DNA of 9,452 nt from UBA1381 sp964399965 (lineage in GTDB: Bacteria > Bacillota > Clostridia > UBA1381), in the NCBI GenBank assembly GCA_964399965.1, contig CAYNRX010000054.1, positions 1 through 9,452 of the forward strand. Reading direction: 5' to 3'. Below the pieces are notes generated by a model. That model had not been told where the DNA came from. It saw only the letters and a program-made list of their open reading frames with translations, and ran no database searches. Shown here in pieces: positions 1 to 7,400 of this stretch; positions within the stretch are counted from its first letter, which is position 1, and the number at the start of each line of letters is the position of its first letter. A program made the translations under genes and the position numbers.

Positions 1-45
1 TTATATCACAAAATCCGTGTATGGGAAGTGGCAACTTTTATTGTA

Positions 46-204
46 CTATATCACTTTATCAGAAAGTTCGTCAAACACCTTTTCTTTTACCGCCTGATTA
101 CTTAATTCCCGATAGATGTATTTTGCTTCGTTCTTCAAAACACGGGTGCAAAAACCGCCGAATTGATTTTGTATGCGCTCCTCATAAGACTTGGATTTTT
201 TCAT
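46..204 (-). pseudogene. N-terminal fragment of a small sigma-70-like regulator (52 codons)
   Basis: The minus strand shows GAAAGGAGGT at 211-220, six bases before an ATG at 202-204. This opens a 52-codon frame that begins MKKSKSYEERIQNQF, continues through a basic stretch (TRVLKNEAKYIYREL) and ends in FDELSDKVI with a TAG stop at 46-48. From memory of the family, this start matches small sigma-70-like / helix-turn-helix proteins of roughly 130-150 residues found on Clostridia conjugative elements. Those continue after the FDELS-like segment into a region 4-type DNA-binding half. Here the sequence diverges right after FDELS and stops, so the DNA-binding half is absent. I read it as a truncated gene. 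An independently translated small protein is possible, because the ribosome binding site is excellent. The ATG overlaps a TGA (ATGA) that closes an upstream frame with no start, which may be the tail of a lost upstream gene. Homology is recalled, not searched. Confidence 0.6.
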
Positions 205-315
205 TTTCTCACCTCCTTTCTTTGCGAAAGTCGGTGTTGTTTTTCCCTTTCATTTAAGGAGTGCAAAACATGTCCTTTTGGCAACTCGGAAATTAAAAAA
301 AGTTAAAAATTTTTC

Positions 316-344
316 AGAATAGATTTCTTATAGCCTCAAATCAA
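316..344 (-). promoter_or_regulatory. weak candidate promoter for the sigma fragment
   Basis: On the minus strand, TTGATT (339-344) and TATTCT (316-321) are separated by 17 bases, about 110 bases upstream of the ATG at 204. Each hexamer matches the sigma-A consensus at four of six positions, and the region is AT-rich, so chance is a real possibility. Nothing else in 221-385 looks like a gene. Confidence 0.2.
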
Positions 345-385
345 GAGGGGCGCACGCTGATTAAAAAGCCGGCGAAAAAAAGAAA

Positions 386-428
386 AAAGCCGTCCGCAGG
401 AAAGTAAAACCTTCCTGCGAACGGCTTT
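386..428 (-). terminator. intrinsic terminator of the LRR-SLH gene
   Basis: Bases 386-402 pair with 412-428 as a 17-bp stem with a single mismatch (394/420) and a short AT-rich loop. The outer stem is AAAGCCGT/ACGGCTTT and the inner one CGCAGGAA/TTCCTGCG. On the minus strand the stem runs directly into a T-rich tract (complement of 373-388, TTTTTTC then more T). It lies about 45 bases past the stop codon at 471-473. The geometry is that of a Rho-independent terminator. Confidence 0.88.
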
Positions 429-442
429 CGCTGTATCTTTCT

Positions 443-460
443 GCCTTCGTTTGCGAAGGC
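443..460. repeat. 7-bp perfect hairpin just after the LRR-SLH stop
   Basis: GCCTTCG (443-449) and CGAAGGC (454-460) form a perfect stem with a 4-base loop, ten bases past the stop codon of the LRR-SLH gene. No T-tract follows on the minus strand, so it is probably not a terminator alone. It may be a 3'-end stabilising hairpin in front of the stronger terminator at 386-428. Confidence 0.55.
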
Positions 461-470
461 GTATTATTTA

Positions 471-2927
471 TTACTTTTCCAAAAACCGCTGCAAAATCAC
501 TGCGGCTTCTGCGCGGGTGGTAGCACCCTGCGGGTCAAGGACGCCGTCGCCCTTGCCGGAGATGAGCCCTGCGCCGACCGCCCAGGACACGCCCTCCTGC
601 GCCCAGTTTGACAGCGCGCCCGTGTCGCCGAACTGCGACAGGTCGCCACGCCCGGAAGTTTCCATACCCTTAAAGCCCGCATACCGCTGGAAAATGGCGG
701 CAAGCTGCTCACGGGTGATACGGTCGTCCGGGGCAAAGGTGGAAGCGTCATAGCCCTGTACAATGCCGTTGGCGTTCGCCCATGCCACCGCCTTGGCGTA
801 CCACGCATCCGCCGGTACGTCCGCAAAGGCGCTTGCACTTGCCGAAGGCTCGCCCGCGGCCCGCCACAGCACCGTCACCAGCATACCGCGGGTTACCGGG
901 TCATTGGGCGCGAACGAGGTGTCCGACACGCCGGAAAACAGGCCGTTATTCACTACGTACTCCACCGCGCCTGCAAACCAGTTGTTTGTCCGCACATCGG
1001 TAAAGGAGCCGACCATTGGCGCGGCGCTCGGCGGCGCAGAGGGCAGCCCTTCCAGCATGGACGGCTCAAAGATGACAACATTCAAATGCTCGTCAAAGCC
1101 TTCATCAACACCGTTGAAGGGGACGTAAACCTCCATATTGGGTATGGCCACCACACCTGCGCCATCGCCGCCAATATGGGTATTCGGGTATACCCGTTCC
1201 AGATTGGGCATCAGGATGGTTCCGCTGCCCGGCTGGATGGTGTCAGAAGTATATATATCAGCGTACCCATACCCGGAAAACCCTTCTATCACCTTTACCC
1301 GGTTCAGGTTCATGACAGAACTAGAATACGAGGTCAGTCTATGAACGTTGAGGATGGTGTCCGGCAGTGTCAGGGCGTCCATCTGGCAACTAATCAAAAA
1401 GTCATTCCATGTGGTGATGGCGGCAGGCCAGTTGGTGATCTGGCCGATGTTATTGTACTCAAACGCCGCCCACTCCATATATTCCAGGCTGTCCGGCAGG
1501 CGGACATCCATTTTTTGGGATGAGTTGGTATTGATATGGTCAAAAGCTTTTTGTCCGATATACTTCACGCCATTGGGGATTTCCAAATAGCTGATGTCAA
1601 TCGAATATCCCGAAAACGCCTTGTCGCCGATATAGGTCAGGGCGTCAGGTAAATCACGCACGGCGCTTATTGGAACGCCGGCCTCGTGATCGATATAGGT
1701 GACGCTTTCCGGCAGGGTAAAATCAACTAATTCGTACATCCCATCGGGAAATGCGTCCGGTCCGATATAGCGCAGACCGTCCGGGAGGGACATGGTGGTG
1801 TCATATTGGCTGGATTGCCATTCCATTATCCCCAGCGTACCGGGACGGACATCGACATGGAACGGCGACCAGGGATCCAGTTCGGTTTCCTTAAAGCAGA
1901 ATACGCTGCCAAGATAGTTTTCGCCCCCTGGCAGGTTCTCCCAATACGGGGTACCCCTAAGGCTTCCCGGATAGAGGGTTTCCAGTGTGCCGGGAAAGCT
2001 GATGCTGTCAAGCGAGCTGCATCCGGCAAATGCGTTATCGCCGATTTTTTTCAGCCCCTCCGGCAGCACGACATTGTTCAGACTATCGCAGCCGGAAAAT
2101 GCGGCATCGCCAATCTCTTTTAAGCCGCTGCCAAAGTTGACTGTAGCCAAAGCCGACAGATCGGAAAAACCCTCTTCCGCAATATATTCCACGCTGTCCG
2201 GCAGCGTGATGGAGGTGACGTCGCCGCCATAGGGGGAGAAAGCGTCAGTAGCAATGCCCCTGACGCCGTCCGGCACGGTGACCACAGTATCATCGCCTGC
2301 ATACTTCACCAGCTCTCCGCCAATGACAATAAAGGGGTCTCCGCCACGAGCCCTTACCTCGTTTGCTTTACGAACCGCCATATAGGTCTCGTTGAATGCG
2401 TTGGCGCCGATATATTCTACACCGGCTGGGATGGTGAAATTGTCTATGTTGCAGTTCATAAAAGCACGTTCACCGATGGATTTCAACGTGGAGGGCAAGT
2501 TGATTTCCGACAAACCCGGGGCGCTTGCAAACGCATTATCGCCAATGGTTTCCAAGCCTTCCGGCAGTGTAACCTTCGTCAGACTACTCACATAGTAAGC
2601 TGTATTTGGGTAATAGGCAAATGTTTCAATGTACTTCACGGTGTCTGGTACAACGACACTTTCCACCGTATCGGTGTCGTCACCCAGAAGATCAAGGTCT
2701 CCTATCCCCACCACGGTGTAGCCGTTGATTTGCGAGGGGATCACCAGGTCGGTTTCCGTGCCGTTATAGCCCATGATTTCAATGGTGTCCTCGGTGACAA
2801 AGCGGTAGTCGTAGACAACGCTTGGGTCTTCCGCCGCAAACGCCGCCATGGGCATAAGGCTCAGCAGCATACACAGGGCAAGCAACACGCCCCATATGCG
2901 TTTGGTAATGGTTTTTGTTGTTTGCAT
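471..2927 (-). CDS. secreted BspA-type leucine-rich repeat protein with three SLH repeats
   Basis: This is an 818-residue predicted cell-wall protein. The chosen ATG (2925-2927) has AAAGGAG at 2936-2942, eight bases upstream. An in-frame ATG at 2969 lies inside a palindrome and lacks such a site. Residues 1 to about 32 are a signal peptide: a basic start (TKTITKR), a hydrophobic core (LLALCMLLSLMPM) and an AFAA cleavage region. Residues about 60-600 hold LRR_5 / BspA-like repeats of the form LPxxLxxIGxxAFxxCxxL. They are clearest at about residues 110-330 (for example GLKKIGDNAFAGCSSL) and degenerate further on. A Pro/Ser/Ala linker precedes three SLH repeats from residue 642 to the end. Each has an FxD..NNWFAGAVEY or comparable start; the third is weaker. 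SLH domains are known to bind pyruvylated wall polymers, while BspA-type repeats are often linked to adhesion; adhesion here is inferred. A terminator follows. The upstream region is now occupied by an IS. Confidence 0.93.
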   Translation of the reverse strand: MQTTKTITKRIWGVLLALCMLLSLMPMAAFAAEDPSVVYDYRFVTEDTIEIMGYNGTETDLVIPSQINGYTVVGIGDLDLLGDDTDTVESVVVPDTVKYIETFAYYPNTAYYVSSLTKVTLPEGLETIGDNAFASAPGLSEINLPSTLKSIGERAFMNCNIDNFTIPAGVEYIGANAFNETYMAVRKANEVRARGGDPFIVIGGELVKYAGDDTVVTVPDGVRGIATDAFSPYGGDVTSITLPDSVEYIAEEGFSDLSALATVNFGSGLKEIGDAAFSGCDSLNNVVLPEGLKKIGDNAFAGCSSLDSISFPGTLETLYPGSLRGTPYWENLPGGENYLGSVFCFKETELDPWSPFHVDVRPGTLGIMEWQSSQYDTTMSLPDGLRYIGPDAFPDGMYELVDFTLPESVTYIDHEAGVPISAVRDLPDALTYIGDKAFSGYSIDISYLEIPNGVKYIGQKAFDHINTNSSQKMDVRLPDSLEYMEWAAFEYNNIGQITNWPAAITTWNDFLISCQMDALTLPDTILNVHRLTSYSSSVMNLNRVKVIEGFSGYGYADIYTSDTIQPGSGTILMPNLERVYPNTHIGGDGAGVVAIPNMEVYVPFNGVDEGFDEHLNVVIFEPSMLEGLPSAPPSAAPMVGSFTDVRTNNWFAGAVEYVVNNGLFSGVSDTSFAPNDPVTRGMLVTVLWRAAGEPSASASAFADVPADAWYAKAVAWANANGIVQGYDASTFAPDDRITREQLAAIFQRYAGFKGMETSGRGDLSQFGDTGALSNWAQEGVSWAVGAGLISGKGDGVLDPQGATTRAEAAVILQRFLEK

Positions 2928-2957
2928 AAGAACATCTCCTTTATGTTTTCTTTTTTT

Positions 2958-2998
2958 AGTCGATTGCAAAACCCAAAATTTTTAGGTTTTATGCGACT
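2958..2998. repeat. 41-bp imperfect palindrome, possible IS end
   Basis: AGTCG (2958-2962) pairs with CGACT (2994-2998), and AAAACC (2968-2973) pairs with GGTTTT (2985-2990) around a self-complementary AAAATTTT core. The arms are offset by a few unpaired bases. It lies between the LRR-SLH ribosome binding site and the transposase gene, where an insertion sequence end is expected. It could be an IS terminus, an operator or part of the LRR-SLH leader. On the plus strand a perfect TATAAT (3013-3018) follows it, but I see no good -35 at standard spacing. Confidence 0.6.
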
Positions 2999-3076
2999 TT
3001 TTTCACTTAAAATATAATGAAATCCCTCCATATATATAACAAAAACATTCAAAAACCCCAAAAAGGAGAGAATTTC

Positions 3077-4289
3077 ATGCGTAATAATTTTTCGCAAATA
3101 TCTTTATTCGATATTTACTCTGATATTTCCGATGCTATTGAGGAGCGCGATCTCTCATTCTTTGATCTGCTCGACGAGCATCTCGATCTCGGCTCTCTTA
3201 TTCCTGATGAGTTCTACAGAGCCTTTTATAAATTCCGGCAGAAAACGCATTTACTCTCTTGAGAGCTTCATTCGCTTTTTCATTCTGCAAAAAATTATCG
3301 GCATCGATACTGATTCCGCTATGCTCCGCACCCTTTCACTCAGTAAAGAGCTTCGTGATTTCTGCGGCTTCGTTAAAGTCCCCGATGCTTCTAAAATCAC
3401 TCTCTTTAAACAGCAGTTTTGTGATCATCTTGCCGATTTCTTTCATCGTCTTGTCGATATCACTGAACCTATTTGCCGTGAGCTTGACGATAGGAAAGCT
3501 GATTATCTCGTCTTTGATACTACCGGCTTTGAGTTACCTGTTGCTGAGAATAATCCAAAATTCTTTAATACCAAACTCAAGCAGGCTAAAGCTTTGCATA
3601 AGTCACAGCCTAACTTTAACCCTTATGCCGGCGTGTATTCTTTTCTGCCCGATACCGCTAATAAGTGTATCAATGCAAAACAGCAATATATCAACGGGCA
3701 TTTTTGCTATGCCGTTAAAGCCGCCATCGTTACCAACGGTCTCGGTATCCCAAGACACATTCAAATCTTCGATGATGACTTTAAAGCCGCTCATCCCGAT
3801 ATTGTTGAAGCTAAAACCGACAACCCTGATATTGATAAGGAAATCAGCGATTCTACTGCCTTAAAGCCGGTGCTTTCCAACTTCTTTAAGCTGCACCCTG
3901 ATCTCGCTTTCAAGACCTTTATTGGCGATTCGGCTTTTGACTCGTACGATAACTATTCAGCTCTTAAAAATGATTTTCATTTTGAGAGAGCTTGCATCCC
4001 GATAAATATCCGTAACTCAAAGCGTTTTGATAACAACAATGGTTCTGCCGGTCAAAAACCGCGACCTGTAAGCTTCGACAAAAACGGCATTCCTCTTTGT
4101 CCTTTGGATGGTTCGCCGTTCATATCGCTCGGGAAATCCAAGGGCGCTCACAGATCTACCAGATTTAAATTTGTTTGCCCTAAATCTAAGCCTAACGGCA
4201 GATCTCGCACTTGTACATGCCCCACGCCCTGTACAGACTCTTCATACGGAAGCTGGCAGCCGGATAAGGCTTTCTCATGTACCTTCTAG
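3077..4289 (+). pseudogene. frameshifted, C-terminally truncated DDE transposase (IS1182-like, tentative)
   Basis: A good AAAGGAG (3062-3068) precedes ATG 3077, which opens MRNNFSQISLFDIYSD. This frame reaches ...PDEFYRAFYKF and stops at 3262. The rest of the protein continues in the next frame from about 3237 as GRKRIYSLESFIRFFILQ and runs to a TAG at 4287-4289. Joining the frames needs a net one-base correction around 3231-3239; dropping one C of TTCCGG gives AFYKFGRKRIYS. Visible parts are a DUF772-like N-terminus, the first catalytic Asp in YLVFDTTGFE (about 3506-3535), the second in FIGDSAFDS (about 3919-3945), and a Cys-rich segment (CPLDGSPF, VCPKS, CTCPTPC). Known relatives, recalled from memory, extend about 100 residues further to a ...RVLIERTINLLKD motif with the catalytic Glu. 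Here the frame diverges after CTDSSYG and ends, so the Glu is missing. The gene should be inactive. The family name is uncertain; the transposase call is firm. Confidence 0.88.
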
Positions 4290-4444
4290 TCTAAATACAT
4301 TTTTTCGAAGCCTCATAAGGCTTTATTGTCATGCTCTTTTTTATCTTTCTTTTTCTCGTCAAATTAGCTTTCCATCATTTTTTATGTCTTTTCTATTATT
4401 TGCTATCGGCTCACTCCATTTCACAATTCTCTAGCTTTGGATAT
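4290..4444. other. AT-rich IS tail with no gene
   Basis: About 155 bases lie between the transposase stop and the stop of the large LRR gene. All three plus-strand frames were checked against the expected transposase C-terminus and none resembles it, so that part was deleted or replaced. The stretch holds a small hairpin at 4308-4323 and long pyrimidine runs. No clear terminator for the large minus-strand LRR gene is present. Confidence 0.6.
4308..4323. repeat. 6-bp perfect hairpin in the IS tail
   Basis: AAGCCT (4308-4313) and AGGCTT (4318-4323) form a perfect stem with loop CATA. On the plus strand a T-run follows only about 12 bases later (4337-4343), and on the minus strand the stem is followed by CGAAAAAATG. 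It is therefore a weak terminator candidate at best. Part of it (ATAAGGCTTT) repeats a motif at 4264-4273 inside the transposase. Confidence 0.35.
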
Positions 4445-7400
4445 TTAAATATCTTGCTCATCGCATGGGGCAAGCGGTGTCATAGAAGAAAGACTCCCCC
4501 ATAAAAACAGCTTGACTGTAAGCTGTTCTGTGCTAATGTCACCACTGATTGGAAGGGTAACGGTTTGCTTACCCGAACTTTCAACGTTTTCTATTCTTTG
4601 CATGGAAACCATTCTGCCCGCCGAGTCGTATACTGCGGCCAGCACAGCCGGGGAGGCTGCATCCGCATACCATACTGCCGTTACCGATACGGAGGACGCG
4701 CCTTTTTCCACATTTTGAATTTTAACAGACGGCACTGCTGTTACTTTAAATTTCGCCTCGTGTATTTCGTAGATTGACCGCAAAAGGCTCTTCCCATCCA
4801 GGCTTATGCTTATCAGCACGTCCGTTTCAGTTTCACCCGTATCGGCGTTTGTCTTGGGCGCGTCCTCATACGGCTGTTCTTCCCAGAGGGTATCCGGGTA
4901 CTCCGAGGCCACTACTGCCTTTAAATAGATATCCCTTGCTTTTTGCAGGGCTTCCGCTTTTGTCCGTTCTACAGGAAGCGGGACCGTATGCGTAATATCC
5001 TCGATCCATTCCCCGTCTTCGCCGTATATTGAGGCGGTCACTTCATAGACAAAGAAGTCGTCCGTGGACGTTTCTACCGGCGTCCGGCATATGGCACATT
5101 CCGTGGCTTCGCCTTCAATCCCGTGGGAACCAATATCGCGTTGCCCGCAATATATGCAGGTATGCCAGTGGAACCAATCGTTAAACGACCATTCCTCGCC
5201 GTAAACGTGCTCGCCCGCGCAGGGTTCCCCCAGAGCCGGCGTGATCTGGCTCTCGGCATATTTGCATTTGGTGCAGAACCGTTTGTTCTCGCCCGGCTCC
5301 GTCTTGGTAGGATACCGATAAATGATCCACTCGCCAAACGTATGCTCGCAGGATACCAACGGGACCTCTTTCAGCGCGCTGGCGTAGTCGGTCTGGTAAT
5401 CGCCGTTGTACTGCTCGTTGAAAATGTACAGGGTCTTGCCGGCCATATCGATGCCGGACAAGTCAAGGGCGGCCGTACCTGCCGTTTCGGCCTGCGCCAG
5501 CCTGCCGTAATGGGTGTATATGCCGCTGGCGTTGTCTTTGATGACGGCGGAGATGTACTCGTTATCGCTTGTCCTCGCGCCGGAGTAGGAGATAACCGCC
5601 TTTCCGCCCTCATACGAGGCACAGACTGCGGTAAAGCCGCTGCGGCTCTCGTCTAAAAACGTCAGCTTCCAGTCGGAAGCATAGTACGGCATGGTTTTTT
5701 TCAGCCCGCCTTCCGGCTTGCCGCCAGCCGCCGCAGAGGCAAAGAGCGCCGTCTCCGTATTCAAACGGAACGCCGGGCGGACGCCGTAGCCGGATAACCC
5801 CTCGGTAAATACCTTTGAGCCGTAAAAACGCGCTTCACCGGAGGAAGCTTCTACCGCAATTGCATAGCCGGGCTTACCGCCGGGGCTGCGCAGCCACCAC
5901 TCAAGATATTCCGGTAGACGGCCAACGAACAGGCTGCCCGCATAGTCTGTCGCTTCGGCCTCACGTGTCGCGGAAGGCCGAAGATATTCCCAGTTAGTAT
6001 TGTCCTGGAATCCATAGGCAGGGTTGTGCGCCTCATCGACGGAAAGTGCAAAGAGCTTATCGGTAGTAGCATTTCCGCCGGGTATCACATCATCATATGT
6101 ATCGTTGTCCTTGTTTTCCAGCGCGGTTTCCATGACCTTGCCCTGCTCGGAAGCGTTGAACGCCCTGCTGTAAAACGTTTCGTTCATCCATTTGCGCAGG
6201 CTGCTTGTTTCCCAGGTGACATCCTCCTGGAAGGATTCATGATACGGTTGTATATCCAGGATCTTGTCGGACAGCAGAAGCAGGCTGCCGTCCTCCTTGG
6301 ACAATACCCGCCATTTCACAGGCTCGGCGCGAAAACCACCGCTGCCGTCGGCGCCCTGTTGATAGGAGCCAAAATACACATTGTCTGCCTGGGCGCCGTC
6401 GATCAGGGAAAGGCCGGGCGTCAGCGCCCTGGGCCAGCCGAGGGACGTCCCGCGCACGTATCCGCACACGGTGCAGGCGTCTCCCGTTCCGCCGCCGTAG
6501 CTATGCGGCGTTTCCTCCTGCCTTTCGCCGCAGAGGCATTCGTGCCAATGGTCGGTTTCATCATATACCCACTCCGTCCCGAAGCTGTGGGGATGGTCGT
6601 CGGAAAGGCTGGTAACATTCAGCGTAAATCCCTTCCATTCATCGTTTCCGCAGTGATAACTGTACGTCACCTGGGTTGCGCCGTAGTCGACGGTGAGGAT
6701 GCTGCCGGAAACGGTCCCTCCCGACCAGCCTTCTGCATTATTCACGTCAAAATCACCGGGGAGGGTGGAAAGGTCAAATTCATTCCTGACGTTTGGTACG
6801 ATATCGTACGCGTTATCTTCCGCTTCAAAATTATATCCCCATACCGGCGCGTGAGGATGCAGCTGTAAGCTGGTCAGCCGGTTATTGTAGCAGCGAAGAT
6901 ACGTAAGGGCTTCGCACCCGCTGACATCCAGCGCCTCTAAGTCGCAGTCGTTGCAGTATGCCGTAACAAGCGCTGTGCACTTGCTGAGATCCAGCGTTTT
7001 CAGCTGGGTTTCTGAACAGTCGAGGTACGCCAGCCCGGGGGCGTTCGTCAGGTCAAGCTCCGCAAGGCCGCTTCCGCTGCAGTCAAGATACATCAGCTCA
7101 GGGTTGTTGGAAAGATCGAGCTCCGCCAAATCGGGGAGACTGTATGCCTCCAGCGCAAACAGCTTGGGGTTGTTGCTCAAATCCAGCGAGGAAATCCGGG
7201 TTTCGCTTAAGTAAAGCTCCTCCAGCTCCGAATTGCCCGACACATCCAGCGCGGCGACCTCAGTCCGTGCAATGTCCAGCGCAAGCAGCTTGGTGTTGTT
7301 GCTCACATCGATTTCGGCAAGGTCAACCTCCGAGAGCCGGATCGCCGTCAGGTTGGGGTATTTCGACAAATCGATTTCCGGGAGATAACCGACATAATAG

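Larger units (their letters stand above)
2958..4440 (+). mobile_element. degenerate AT-rich insertion sequence between two LRR genes
   Basis: This segment is clearly more AT-rich than the LRR genes on either side, contains one broken transposase gene, and separates two minus-strand genes with similar signal-peptide regions. The left boundary is set tentatively at the palindrome at 2958. The right boundary is set just before the stop codon of the large LRR gene. I found no convincing terminal inverted repeats shared by both ends and no target duplication. True ends could therefore be some tens of bases off, and the right end may be deleted. Confidence 0.5.

Noticed and set aside
21..257. 78-codon plus-strand frame at the left end
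   Set aside because: It is antisense to the sigma-like fragment, which has a strong ribosome binding site and family resemblance, and it has no such signals itself.
258..275. Five-codon leader peptide (MFCTP) upstream of the sigma fragment on the minus strand
   Set aside because: No properly spaced ribosome binding site and no attenuator-like hairpins around it; too short to support.
2928..2969. Upstream in-frame ATG at 2969 as start of the LRR-SLH gene
   Set aside because: It lies inside the palindrome and lacks a ribosome binding site. The ATG at 2927 has AAAGGAG eight bases upstream and opens directly into a standard signal peptide.
6026..6868. 280-codon plus-strand frame opposite the large LRR gene
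   Set aside because: It is antisense to a gene with clear domains, its translation shows no domain, and its openness follows from the codon bias of the true gene.
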